Origin: Staphylococcus schleiferi
Lineage (GTDB): Bacteria; Bacillota; Bacilli; Staphylococcales; Staphylococcaceae
DNA length: 64,000 bases
Direction: 5' to 3'
NCBI RefSeq assembly: GCF_900458895.1
Contig: NZ_LR962863.1
Span: forward strand, 2,232,001-2,296,000
Of the stretch, positions 27,400 to 36,444 are shown in pieces. The notes beneath the pieces are model-generated. The model searched no databases, was not told where the DNA came from, and saw only the letters and a program-made list of their open reading frames with translations. The position numbers and the translations under genes are program-made. Each line of letters opens with the position of its first letter. Position 1 is the first letter of the stretch.

Positions 27400-28086
27400 T
27401 TATAAGTAGTATTTATCAATGACTTTTAGATCATCTGATAATTCATAAATAAGTGGTGCACCTGTTTTAATTTCATAACCGACAATATCTTCATCAGATA
27501 CGCCTTCTAAGTATTTAATCAAGGCACGTAAAGAATTACCATGTGCAGACACAAGAACAGTTTTGCCAGCTAATAATTCTTGTGAAATGTGATCATTCCA
27601 ATATGGAATTACACGTACCAATGTATCTTTTAAACTTTCAGATTCAGGCATCACGCGTTTATCTAACAATTCATATTTACAATCTTTTAAATAACTTTCG
27701 CGTTGTGCTTCATCTTGCGCTGGAGGTGGTGTATCGTAAGAACGTCTCCAAATATGTACTTGATCTTCACCAAATTGTTTACGCGCTTCGTCTTTGTTTA
27801 ATCCTTGCAATCCACCGTAATGACGTTCGTTCAAGCGCCATGATTTAACAACAGGAACATACAGTTGATCTGATTCATTTAATAAATGAAATGTTGTTTT
27901 GATGGCACGTTTCAATAATGATGTAAACGCGATATCAACATTAATTCCTTGTTCTTTCATTTTTTTACCCGAAGTTATGGCTTCATTATGTCCTTGTTCA
28001 GATAAATCAACGTCTGCCCATCCTGTAAATAAATTTTCAGCATTCCAAACGCTTTGGCCATGTCTACATAAAATAAGTTTTGGCAT
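27400..28086 (-). CDS. gpmA: 2,3-bisphosphoglycerate-dependent phosphoglycerate mutase
   Basis: The 228-residue enzyme interconverts 3- and 2-phosphoglycerate. The phosphohistidine motif is at residues 5-13 (LCRHGQSVWN), with NERHYGGLQGLNKDEA near 85 and the second catalytic His in VLVSAHGNSLRALIKYLEG near 178. It is co-factor-dependent PGM, paralogous to the essential GpmI. It stands alone in the variable region between an ISL3-type element and the ntd cluster. A perfect inverted repeat ACGTGAACG / CGTTCACGT lies just upstream (28106-28154). Confidence 0.95.
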   Translation of the reverse strand: MPKLILCRHGQSVWNAENLFTGWADVDLSEQGHNEAITSGKKMKEQGINVDIAFTSLLKRAIKTTFHLLNESDQLYVPVVKSWRLNERHYGGLQGLNKDEARKQFGEDQVHIWRRSYDTPPPAQDEAQRESYLKDCKYELLDKRVMPESESLKDTLVRVIPYWNDHISQELLAGKTVLVSAHGNSLRALIKYLEGVSDEDIVGYEIKTGAPLIYELSDDLKVIDKYYL

Positions 28087-28105
28087 ATTTTACCTTCTTT
28101 CTATT

Positions 28106-28154
28106 ACGTGAACGCCAATCGCATTAAATGTTAATCAAAAATAAACGTTCACGT
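28106..28154. promoter_or_regulatory. Inverted repeat upstream of gpmA
   Basis: ACGTGAACG (28106-28114) and CGTTCACGT (28146-28154) are perfect inverted copies 31 bases apart, centred about 45 bases before the gpmA start. They could be a paired operator or an RNA stem in the leader. No U tract follows on the minus strand, so a plain terminator is less likely. Confidence 0.4.
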
Positions 28155-28905
28155 GCTAATCAATGTATTAACAAATGCGATTTATTTATTATATAAATTG
28201 ATTATAACAAGTTTTTTGATGCTTTTACATGATTTACACTTGATAAAATATGAATATATTGTTTCATTTCCTAGCTTACTTATTTGTGCAAGTTTAATAG
28301 AACAAAATTATTATTGTAAGGTTACCTTTGGGTTGAAGCGTTACTAGTGAAATTTCTGTTTCAGTTGGTTTTTAAGAGTCTCATCCATTTGGACAATCTT
28401 GTTCGATATTTAAGAAAAGAGGTCAAGTTCAGTATAATTCACCACTTTGTTTAGTCGAAAAGTTATATCGCAACACCTTCTACTTACGAGAATACTACCA
28501 ACTCCTTTTTGCAGCTGACAAAATCATTTGAAAAGTAATGGGACAAAGTCTATAAAAATTCATTATAAACTTCAACAAGCGGCTTGCGATGGTTTCAATA
28601 TTTATTATATACATAACTTGGATATATGAATTATCAAACTATAGATATTTAGGTCAATGCGCTTCGTTTATAATTTTATTAACACTTTTATATCTAGTAT
28701 ATATTTCATTAGTTTATGTCTGCTTGCACAACGAAATCTATTACTTTTTGCTTTCCGCTAAATAAAATCTTCAACTAAATCTATGGGAATTTTATTATAC
28801 CAATATGAAAATTCATGTGTGCGGAGCCCCCTTTATACATATTCACAATTCTTAACGCTTATAGTAAACCTTATAAATATATGCAGTTTATCCATGCTTT
28901 ATATT
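28155..28905. other. 750-base AT-rich interval without a recognised gene
   Basis: No open frame longer than about 60 codons looks coding on either strand, and I see no RNA gene or clear repeat. Composition is AT-rich like the adjacent ntd cluster, so this may be the left margin of that imported segment. Words such as CTTGTTCGATATTTAAG could be decayed coding sequence, but I cannot support it. Confidence 0.5.
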
Positions 28906-29859
28906 TTATTCACTTACAATTTCATATGAATATATCTTGTTCATTACTTCATTATTATTTTTTGTTAACCGTTCAATCATATGGTTACATATATCTTTAG
29001 CCATATTTTCTATAGGCAAAGATATACTAGGTAATTGGGGGCTGGTGATTTTACATATGTCATGATTGTCTGTGCCTATTAGAAATATCTCATCTCCTAA
29101 TACTTTTTTCACTCCTGCTGAAACGAAATCATTTCCAGTGTATACACCCTGAATATCTTTATACTTTTCTCTAATTTTCATCCCTATTTTGATGCCATCA
29201 TTGATTGTAAATGCCGAAGAAAATAGATAATCTTTTCTAAAAGAGATTTTATTTTTTGAGAGCGCTTTTTTATATCCATCTAATCTCAACTTTTGAGCGC
29301 CATTAAAAGGATTATCAATACATATTGCTATATTTTTTATTCCTTTTTCCAATAAATATTCTGTAGCTGCTTTCGCGATATTATACTCGTCAAAATGAAA
29401 ATTAGATACACTTTTAGTTTGGTTTGTATCATTACAAGAAATAATTAATCCACTCTTAGAATACTCTTCAATGACATCGGCGCTATTTTCTATAGAACAC
29501 AGAACAACTGCATCAATTTCGTTTTTTTCTAACGACATTAGTACTTCTTCTTCTTTGCTCGGTGAGCAAAATGTTTGATGAATAAACGATTTATAACCTT
29601 TTTCATTAAAATTTTTGGTTAATTCATATGATATTTTAGAAAAAAATGGATGATCGATATAAGGAATCGATATGGCTACAGACTTTGTCGTCCTATTTCT
29701 AAAATATATAGCAATATTATTAGGGACGTAATTATTTTCTTTTATATATTGCAATACTCTGTTTCTTTTTTCTTCATTAACGTATGGATGATTATTTAAC
29801 ACTCTAGATACTGTAGATTTTGAGACATTGCACGCTTTTGCCACATCAAAAATATTCAT
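28906..29859 (-). CDS. ntdR: LacI-family regulator, NtdR homologue
   Basis: The 317-residue protein has the N-terminal LacI helix-turn-helix (MNIFDVAKACNVSKSTVSRVLNNHPYV) and a periplasmic-binding-protein-like effector domain (FNGAQKLRLDGYKKAL, GVYTGNDFVSAGVKKVLGDEIFLIGTDNHDIC). Its start is ATG 29859 with GGGGGAA upstream; the longer frame to 29901 crosses the operator and is rejected. It is transcribed divergently from the ntdA-like gene, the arrangement of ntdR-ntdABC in Bacillus subtilis, where NtdR responds to the pathway product. The name is by homology and context. It is AT-rich, with many AGA/ATA codons, unlike the housekeeping neighbours. Confidence 0.8.
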   Translation of the reverse strand: MNIFDVAKACNVSKSTVSRVLNNHPYVNEEKRNRVLQYIKENNYVPNNIAIYFRNRTTKSVAISIPYIDHPFFSKISYELTKNFNEKGYKSFIHQTFCSPSKEEEVLMSLEKNEIDAVVLCSIENSADVIEEYSKSGLIISCNDTNQTKSVSNFHFDEYNIAKAATEYLLEKGIKNIAICIDNPFNGAQKLRLDGYKKALSKNKISFRKDYLFSSAFTINDGIKIGMKIREKYKDIQGVYTGNDFVSAGVKKVLGDEIFLIGTDNHDICKITSPQLPSISLPIENMAKDICNHMIERLTKNNNEVMNKIYSYEIVSE

Positions 29860-29874
29860 CAAATTCCCCCGAAA

Positions 29875-29909
29875 ATTATATTGACATGGGAATGTTCCCA
29901 CAATTTAAT
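29875..29909. promoter_or_regulatory. Back-to-back promoters with LacI-type operator between ntdR and ntdA
   Basis: For the plus strand, TTGACA (29881-29886), a 17-base spacer and TTTAAT (29904-29909) form a near-consensus SigA promoter. The spacer contains TGGGAATGTTCCCA (29887-29900), two perfect six-base arms with a two-base centre, the usual shape of a LacI-family operator. On the minus strand TTGTGG (29903-29898), 17 bases and TATAAT (29880-29875) form a facing promoter through the same operator. The predicted ntdR start site would fall very near its Shine-Dalgarno, so the minus-strand promoter is the less certain of the two. Confidence 0.75.
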
Positions 29910-29940
29910 ATGAGTTTATCACAAATAAGGCGGTGCTTCT

Positions 29941-31183
29941 ATGGATTTAAAATCAAATAGTATTTTTAAATTTCGTAAAAACATTCAAAAATTAAAAAGT
30001 TATAATGAAATTCATGCTAATAAATATCTTTCCAGTAAATTGGTTATTGAAAAACCCAAAAATTTATCTAATAAGCCCATTCAAAAAGTAGAATTTATGC
30101 CGGTAGATCGTTTAATAAAGGAAGATGAGTCAGAAAGAATCATAAAAGCATTAAAAAATTTTTTTGCCAACCGGTAAATATACAAGTGGTAAATACATTT
30201 ATGAATGTGAACAATATCTAGTTGAATATTTATCTATTAACCATGTGATAGCGTTATCAAGCGGAACTTCAGCCTTAACAATCGGATTGATAGCCCTAGG
30301 GGTTAAAAATGGCGACGAAGTTATTCTACCTTCAAATAGTTTTGCTGCCACAGAAAATGCAGTTTTATCAATAGGGGCAATTCCAGTTTATGCTGATGTT
30401 AAAGATGATTTTACTATTTGTCCTAGATCAATTGAAGACCGAATCACTTCAAAAAAAAAAGCTATTCTACCCGTGCATTTATATGGTCGATTTTGTGACA
30501 TGATAAAAATTAAAGAGATTGCAGAAAAATATAACATTAAGGTGATAGAAGATGCTTGTCAAGCAATAGGATTAAATGGTGTAGGTACTTACTCTAATCT
30601 AGCAGTGCTGAGTTTTAATCCATATAAAAATTTAGGGGTTTGTGGGAAAGCTGGCGCTATTATAACAAATGATACTGAATTAGATTATAAATGTAGACTA
30701 ATTAGTTATCATGGATTTGATTTGAAAGAAAAAAATAAGAAACTCATGAACTTTGGATTTAACTCTAAAATTGATAACACACAAGCACTAATAGGCATCA
30801 TTAGAATGGAATATTTAACTTTTAATCAATATAAAAGATTAAAAATTGCAGAAAAATATCACGAAGAATTATCAAATATTGAAAATTTAATCCTACCTGC
30901 ATTAGACAACAAGTCAGTATGGCATCTATATCCTGTCAGAATTGGCAATAATAAGAGAGACTTTGTAAAGTCTGAACTTGAAAGTGTTGGCGTGAAAACT
31001 GAAATATACTATCCATACCTAAGTCATAAACAAATTTCTTATAAAACAAATCTTTCGCTTCCAAACACGGAAAGATTACATAAAGAGTTGTTACGTTTGC
31101 CTTTATATCCTAGTTTGATGGAAGAAGAACAAGATTATGCTATTAATGCAATCAAAAATATACTGGGAGGAGGAGTAAAATGA
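29941..31183 (+). pseudogene. ntdA: NtdA-like PLP aminotransferase, frame broken in a T7 run
   Basis: This is a DegT/DnrJ/EryC1-family aminotransferase matching B. subtilis NtdA (3-oxo-glucose-6-phosphate aminotransferase). The first part (29941-30177, 78 codons) holds the NtdA-type N-terminus ending VDRLIKEDESERIIKALKNF. The second (to 31183) continues LPTGKYTSGKYIYECEQYL. Removing one T from the run at 30159-30165 joins them into a 413-residue protein. The PLP lysine is in SFNPYKNLGVCGKAGA (about residue 229 of the joined protein) and the Asp in VIEDACQAIG. AAGGCGGTG lies 5 bases before the start. A TTG at 30164 could begin the second part but has no ribosome-binding site. The 3' end overlaps ntdB by four bases (ATGA). 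Confidence 0.85.
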
Positions 31184-31992
31184 GCCAAAGTTTAATATTA
31201 CTCGATTTTGACGAAACATATTATAAACATAACACTAATAACAACGATTTATACTACTTAAAAGAAATGGAAGCGTTACTAGAAAAAATATCAAATAAAA
31301 ATAGTGTCATCACAGCGATATTAACAGGAAGCACTATAAATAGTGTCTTGGAAAAAATGAAAAAAGTTGATATGTCATACAAACCAAAACACATTTTCTC
31401 TGACCTAAGTTCCAAAATGTTTACATGGAACAATAATGAATATGTTGAATCAGATGAATATAGAGAAGAAGTATTAACAGAACGTTTTTTATTAGAGGAT
31501 ATATTAGAAATATTAAACACTATTTCATTAAAACATAAAGTTGAATTTATTCCACAAAGAATATTTAGAGAAAACGAAACCCTGTACAATTTTTACTTCT
31601 ATTCTACAGGTAATACAGAATTGGACGTGAAAATCTTAAAGAATCTCATAGATTATTCTAAAACAAAAAATTATATGCCCAAATTTAATCGTTGTAACCC
31701 GTTAGCCGGGGATCCTGAGAATGCCTATGATGTGGATTTTACTCCTAAAAATGCCGGCAAGTTATATGCGACAAAGTTTTTAATGAAAAAATATAACATT
31801 TCAAAAAAGTCAATTATTGGATTTGGTGATAGTGGCAATGATGAAGAGTTTCTTAGCTACTTAAAGCATGCGTTTATTATGTCTAACAGCAAGGATGAAG
31901 AAATAAAGAAAAAGTTTCCAAATACAAAATATCCTTATTACAAAGGGATATATAAACATGTCAGTGAATTCATAGGAGGGAAATATGATTAA
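31180..31992 (+). CDS. ntdB: NtdB-like HAD phosphatase (kanosamine-6-phosphate phosphatase)
   Basis: The 270-residue Cof-type HAD enzyme has motif [10 protein letters not shown] (Asp at about residue 9), motif II LTGST near 50, motif III Lys in [14 protein letters not shown] near 190 and motif [13 protein letters not shown] near 213. The large C2-type cap lies between motifs II and III. In B. subtilis NtdB dephosphorylates kanosamine-6-phosphate. Length (282 in B. subtilis) and position between ntdA and ntdC fit. Start and stop overlap the neighbours by 4 and 8 bases, so translation is coupled. Confidence 0.85.
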   Translation: MSQSLILLDFDETYYKHNTNNNDLYYLKEMEALLEKISNKNSVITAILTGSTINSVLEKMKKVDMSYKPKHIFSDLSSKMFTWNNNEYVESDEYREEVLTERFLLEDILEILNTISLKHKVEFIPQRIFRENETLYNFYFYSTGNTELDVKILKNLIDYSKTKNYMPKFNRCNPLAGDPENAYDVDFTPKNAGKLYATKFLMKKYNISKKSIIGFGDSGNDEEFLSYLKHAFIMSNSKDEEIKKKFPNTKYPYYKGIYKHVSEFIGGKYD

Positions 31993-33031
31993 ATACGGAA
32001 TTATTGGCACGGGGGGTATTGCGAAAGTACACGCTGAAATTATAAATAACCTCTCAGGTGTATGCCTTTATGGAGCTCACGATATAGTTGATTCAAACTT
32101 AGAAAAATTCTGCTTAGATTTTAATACAACTGCTTATAGGGACATCCACGATATGTTATCAAAAGTAGATACTGTTATAATATGTTCCCCTAATTTTTGT
32201 CATGTAGATCACATAGTTAAATCGTTAGATTATAGCTGTGATGTATTATGTGAAAAACCCTTAACAGTTAACCTTACTGAATCAAATATAATTAGATCTT
32301 ACAACAACAAGACAAATAATATAAAAAGTATAAATCTAAACTATAGAAATCTGGCGGTTATTAAAAAAATTATCACATTAATAGAAAATGATAAAATTGG
32401 TGAAATAATATCTATTCATATGTCATTTTTAAAAAATAGTGCTTATCGAAGAAAAAACTTTACTTGGAGAGATGATGGTACTTCAAAATTAAGTAGTGGG
32501 GCTTTAGGTGATTTAGGGGTACATCTTCTTGACTTGGCTACTTATATTACAAATAGTCAAGTGAAGGTAGAAACAATTAAAACTAAAATGATGACCAAAG
32601 TAAAACATAAAAGCAATAACCTGGTTCAAGTTGATGACCATTCAGAGACGTTCTTTATAACTAATCACGGTCAACACATTCATATAGAGACTTCAAAAGC
32701 ATGTGAAAAGGAATTATGCGGATTCCATATTAATATATCAGGATATAATGGCGAAATAAAGTTTTCATCTAAAAAGGGCGGGGTAATTATTGTAAGCAAT
32801 AATAATGTTCAAGAAATCATTCCATTAGAAGATAGGATATACATTGACCCTGAAAATGAGTTTTACGGGTGGAAAGATAGTTTTTACTACACACATTTAA
32901 ATCTATTAGAAGCTATCAAGAATAAAAAAGAAACTTCTATTTCAACTTTCGAGGATGGTTTGAGAGCACAAGAAGTTTTAGAACATTGTATTAATAGTCA
33001 TAAACAAAAGCAATACATTAAACAAAAATGA
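31985..33031 (+). CDS. ntdC: NtdC-like Gfo/Idh/MocA dehydrogenase
   Basis: The 348-residue NAD-dependent dehydrogenase has the Rossmann start [16 protein letters not shown], the CEKPLTVN motif near residue 92 and a substrate-side [17 protein letters not shown] segment near 170 with the catalytic Asp/His pair of this family. B. subtilis NtdC (350 residues) oxidises glucose-6-phosphate at C3, the first step to kanosamine. GGAGGG lies in the end of ntdB before its ATG, and the frames overlap by 8 bases; its own stop overlaps the transporter start by 4. Confidence 0.87.
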   Translation: MIKYGIIGTGGIAKVHAEIINNLSGVCLYGAHDIVDSNLEKFCLDFNTTAYRDIHDMLSKVDTVIICSPNFCHVDHIVKSLDYSCDVLCEKPLTVNLTESNIIRSYNNKTNNIKSINLNYRNLAVIKKIITLIENDKIGEIISIHMSFLKNSAYRRKNFTWRDDGTSKLSSGALGDLGVHLLDLATYITNSQVKVETIKTKMMTKVKHKSNNLVQVDDHSETFFITNHGQHIHIETSKACEKELCGFHINISGYNGEIKFSSKKGGVIIVSNNNVQEIIPLEDRIYIDPENEFYGWKDSFYYTHLNLLEAIKNKKETSISTFEDGLRAQEVLEHCINSHKQKQYIKQK

Positions 33032-34155
33032 CTAAAAATCACATCCTCTATTTTTCTTTAATGTATTTTCTTATTGGCTTGATACACACTTTTGTCGGTT
33101 CATTTAATCAATACTTAAAAATAGAATTTAATATGAATCAATCAGATGTGTCAAATTTAATAAGTATTCAGTTCACGACATTTATGATCGGAGTATTTTA
33201 CTCTATTTTATCATTTAGTAAAAGTATAAAAAATACGCTTAAAGTAATTCATTTGTTAATTTTAATAATCGTTACTGCCTTTGTTTTTTTCGAAAATTTC
33301 TTACTTCTTTACTTTCTCATAGCTATACTTGGATTTTGTGCTGGTTTAATAGAATCATCTATAGCATCATATATATTTAACAATAAATTCAATTCTGCTA
33401 AAGTCTTTGGATATATTGAATCATTCTTTGCTATAGGGGCACTATTGCTTCCTATTATTGTATGGTTGTTCGAGTCATACTCAAATACAAAATTCTCAGT
33501 TCTCTTTATACTTATAGTAAATATTTTTTCGCTTTGGATAGTAAGTTCACTGACATTCGAAATAGATAATAAGAAGAAAAGTAACCTCACTAATGTCTTT
33601 ACTAATAAAAAGTTTATGATAATTATAATTATCTTGATATGGTGCTTCTTTTATATTAGTATAGAAACTAATTTTTCAAATTTACTGCCATATATGAATT
33701 TAGTTTCTGATAATTTAAGTTATATCACTGTCAGTATATTTTGGTTTGGAATAATTATAGGGAGATTACTGTATGCTATTATATTGTCAAAAATAAAAAT
33801 AAGATTAGAGAGTCTACTATTATTATATACAATCATCTCACTACTTTTATACATTATATTAATATATTCAGATACAGCAGATTTGTTTAAGTTAATATTA
33901 TTATTTTTACTAACATTATTCTTTGCACCAATGTTCCCGTTAGGCGCTAGTATAATCAATAGATTTAGTAGTAATAAAAATTTGTTAACTAGTATTTTCA
34001 TTGCTGTAGCCGGTATTGGAGGAGCAATTGGTGCTACAATTATTAGAACAGCTTTAACTTTAAATATCCCTGCACATGTAACTATTTTGTCGATATTATT
34101 AATTTGTTTATTCTTAAGTATTATTATAACAAAAATTACTAGAATTAATGTTTAA
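33028..34155 (+). CDS. MFS sugar transporter, GlcP-like, last gene of the ntd cluster
   Basis: The 375-residue protein has about 12 hydrophobic helices. The segment SIETNFSNLLPYMN...YITVSIFWFGIIIGRLLY resembles B. subtilis GlcP, the hexose:H+ symporter encoded just after ntdC. That shared order supports homology of the whole locus. It might import glucose for the pathway, or export the amino-sugar product; sequence alone does not decide. The ATGA overlap with ntdC indicates coupling. No clear intrinsic terminator follows before the IS remnants. Confidence 0.82.
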   Translation: MTKNHILYFSLMYFLIGLIHTFVGSFNQYLKIEFNMNQSDVSNLISIQFTTFMIGVFYSILSFSKSIKNTLKVIHLLILIIVTAFVFFENFLLLYFLIAILGFCAGLIESSIASYIFNNKFNSAKVFGYIESFFAIGALLLPIIVWLFESYSNTKFSVLFILIVNIFSLWIVSSLTFEIDNKKKSNLTNVFTNKKFMIIIIILIWCFFYISIETNFSNLLPYMNLVSDNLSYITVSIFWFGIIIGRLLYAIILSKIKIRLESLLLLYTIISLLLYIILIYSDTADLFKLILLFLLTLFFAPMFPLGASIINRFSSNKNLLTSIFIAVAGIGGAIGATIIRTALTLNIPAHVTILSILLICLFLSIIITKITRINV

Positions 34156-34296
34156 TATATAGCAATAATGTTATATAATACTTCTGGATTTATGTCAAGA
34201 ATACGGACACAAAAAAAAGAGAATTCTACCGCGCTTCGCTTGCTAGCCTAGCCCATCATGTACTTTTAAAAATCAAAAAGTACATTCTGAGCTAGG

Positions 34297-34574
34297 TTAT
34301 TTTGTTGCGTATTTCTTCTTAAATGCAATGGGACTCATATAATTTAACGTTGAATGTGCGATTTTAGAATTGTAAAAAGTAAGGATATATTCCACAATGC
34401 TAAACATCGCTTCATTCCTAGTTTTATAGTTCTGATGATGTATCAATTCCTTTTTTGATGATACTATGAAAAAGATTCTATACATGCGTTGTCGTAACAG
34501 TTTCCTTTACGACTCATACTGCTCTAAATCCCTTTTTCACGTAGTAAATTTTGATACTCTATTGAGGCATATCG
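34297..34574 (-). pseudogene. Decayed IS3-family (IS150-type) transposase C-terminus
   Basis: On the minus strand the remnant reads RYASIEYQNLLREKGFRA, then in another frame MSRKGNCYDNACIESF, then SIIKKELIHHQNYKTRNEA and IVEYILTFYNSKIAHSTLNYMSPIAFKKKY. This is the rve C-terminal half of an IS150-type OrfB, including the catalytic-Glu region (ESF). At least two small indels (near 34525 and 34470) break the frame, and the 5' half is missing. It is not functional. Confidence 0.8.
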
Positions 34575-34589
34575 ATATCAAAAGTCGAT

Positions 34590-34894
34590 TCTTAAAGAAC
34601 GAAATAGTTATTCTAAAACGGATCATGATGCCACGTTTATGAGAATGAAAGACGATCAAAGGTGACATATTCAACACACAAAACTGGCCATATGCGGAAA
34701 TTAACGATGAGTTTATTTGTCCCAATCATAAACGTCTAGGATTTAAAAGGTATGCTTATCGACATGACCGTTATGGATTTAAAAGAGATTTTAAATTATA
34801 TGAATGTGATGACTGTTCAGCTTGTCCACTTCGAAATCAGTGTATGAAATCTAATTCAAAAGTAAATAAAAAAATCATGAGAAATTATACTTAA
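34590..34894 (+). pseudogene. Decayed IS1182-type transposase fragments
   Basis: Two plus-strand pieces are readable: LKERNSYSKTDHDATFMRMKDD, followed by a stop, and later CPNHKRLGFKRYAYRHDRYG then YECDDCSACPLRNQCMKS, ending at TAA 34892-34894. The DATFM.MK motif and the cysteine cluster CxxCxxCPLRxxC are typical of IS1182-family transposases. The pieces are separated by a large internal deletion compared with an intact gene. Confidence 0.78.
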
Positions 34895-34927
34895 TACTTT
34901 AACCCCGTCACCCTCGATGTATCACTC

Positions 34928-35612
34928 TTATTCAGACTTATTATCGAAATTACGTCCCTCGAGTCCTGCAAGTTCTTCTTTCGTTGCTGCTGGTGCTTTC
35001 ATTTCAAAAATTTGATCGACAACTGTGTAATCATAGTAACCTAGACGCGCAATAGGACGGATAGACTTAATATCTAACTTTCCATTATCCATAATGACAT
35101 TATCATCAATATGTACTTGCGCTACACGACCAATAACAATATCTACCGCCGAAACAGGGTCGCCAGTTGGAATGCGAATTGTTTGGACATACTCACATTC
35201 AAAATGCACGGGTGACTCTTTGACACGGTAACCCGGCGCTTCGATACATGCTTCTTTTGTCACACCTGCAAATTCAAAACTCATCTTCCTCGGGTGGTAA
35301 CGCTTTAGACGACAAGTTTACAGCTTCTCGCAATTCATATGTTGCCATGTTCCACACAAACCAACCTGTCTCTTCAGCGTTTTTCACCGTATCTTTACGC
35401 TCATGATTTCCTAATACTGATTGATTCGCCGCAAACATCACCATTGGTGGATCCCACGTTAAATTTTGGTACTGGCTATAAGGCGCTAAATTGTCTTTCC
35501 CATCTTTTGAAACCGTTGAAATACAACCAATCGGACGTGGTACCGTACTACTTTTAAATGGATCATGAGGTAAACCATGACTTCTAATCCCTTGTTTTGG
35601 TGAATACTCCAT
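34928..35612 (-). pseudogene. Flavin reductase-like protein, frameshifted
   Basis: Two overlapping frames together give one flavin-reductase-like FMN-binding protein of about 227 residues. The N-terminal part (to 35274) has TVPRPIGCISTVSKDGKDNLAPYSQYQNL and ends PPEEDEF; the C-terminal part (from 35284) continues EFAGVTKEACIEAPGYRV. Between them GAGTTTTGAA carries four T; three would restore the frame (DEFEFAG). Only this single +1 change separates it from an intact gene. Role: probable cytoplasmic flavin reductase or DIM6/NTAB-type protein. It marks the right edge of the variable region. Confidence 0.8.
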
Positions 35613-35813
35613 AACATTTCCTCCTTGATAGATGACTTTGCTTTAATCTAACAAATCGTGTAATCAGTTTCTAATACATAAATTCTATTAAATTATAAGG
35701 AAATTCTATTAATCGAGTGTGTCATGCGGATGAGACATCGCTGCACTTAATCTAAAAAAGAATTTAAAGCTGAAAGCAAGCCATGCAAATTCCTCTCAAC
35801 GTATTAACATTTT

Positions 35814-35857
35814 CAAAAAAAGCTAGTTCCACATCACTTCTGTAGAAACTAGCTTTT
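35814..35857 (-). terminator. hxlB terminator
   Basis: AAAAAAAGCTAGTT (35814-35827) pairs with AACTAGCTTTT (35847-35857). A and T runs on both sides make it usable in either direction; it ends the hxlAB transcript. Confidence 0.8.
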
Positions 35858-35894
35858 CCCTCAATTTCAAATCATCGATCTATTTTTGATGATA

Positions 35895-36443
35895 CTATTC
35901 TAAATTAGCATGGTTATTTTGCATGGTTGTCTCGTTTATATCTAATGCGGACATTAAATCTAATACGACACCATCTAACATCAACTGTGCACTTTGCTCG
36001 AATAAACTGCCGAGCGGTTGAGCAGAGCCTTCAGATTGATGTTTCGTACCTGCAGGAAGGACAAGCGTCACTTCTGCACGTTCACCTATCTTAGAATCAG
36101 CTTTTGTTGTTACTAAAGCAATTGTTGCACCTACTTCATGCGCTTTGTCGGCTAATAATTTTAAATGTGTCGTCGAACCTGAACCTGAAATGACAACGAG
36201 CAAATCCCCTTTTTGAATAGAGGGTGTTGTCGTTTCGCCGACGACATGCGCCTTTTGGCCAAGTTGGTTCAAACGCATCGCAAAACCATTTGCGACAAAA
36301 CCCGAACGTCCTTTACCTGTCACAAACACCGCTTCTGCATTTAACACAGCTTGTTCAAATTGTCGGATGGCTTCTTCATCGACTTGAGACAACGTCTGTT
36401 CAAGCTCACGATGAATGAGTTCAAATTGCTGTTGAATAGCCAT
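35895..36443 (-). CDS. hxlB: 6-phospho-3-hexuloisomerase
   Basis: This SIS-domain isomerase converts hexulose-6-phosphate to fructose-6-phosphate in the ribulose monophosphate (formaldehyde-fixing) pathway. Sugar-phosphate-binding motifs are VFVTGKGRSGFVANGFAMRL near 34-53 and LLVVISGSGSTTHLK near 80. The frame is open to 36518, but ATG 36443 (MAIQQQFELIHREL) has GAAGGT inside the end of hxlA and gives the 182-residue length of S. aureus HxlB. The start follows the hxlA stop by one base. Confidence 0.94.
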   Translation of the reverse strand: MAIQQQFELIHRELEQTLSQVDEEAIRQFEQAVLNAEAVFVTGKGRSGFVANGFAMRLNQLGQKAHVVGETTTPSIQKGDLLVVISGSGSTTHLKLLADKAHEVGATIALVTTKADSKIGERAEVTLVLPAGTKHQSEGSAQPLGSLFEQSAQLMLDGVVLDLMSALDINETTMQNNHANLE

Positions 36444-36444
36444 T

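Noticed and set aside
30164-31183. ntdA as a shorter gene starting at TTG 30164
   Set aside because: The TTG has no Shine-Dalgarno, lies within the T7 tract, and the upstream 78 codons match the NtdA N-terminus in the other frame.
34297-34725. Two 62-codon minus-strand frames as genes
   Set aside because: The first is the tail of a broken IS150-type transposase; the second is antisense to an IS1182-type remnant.
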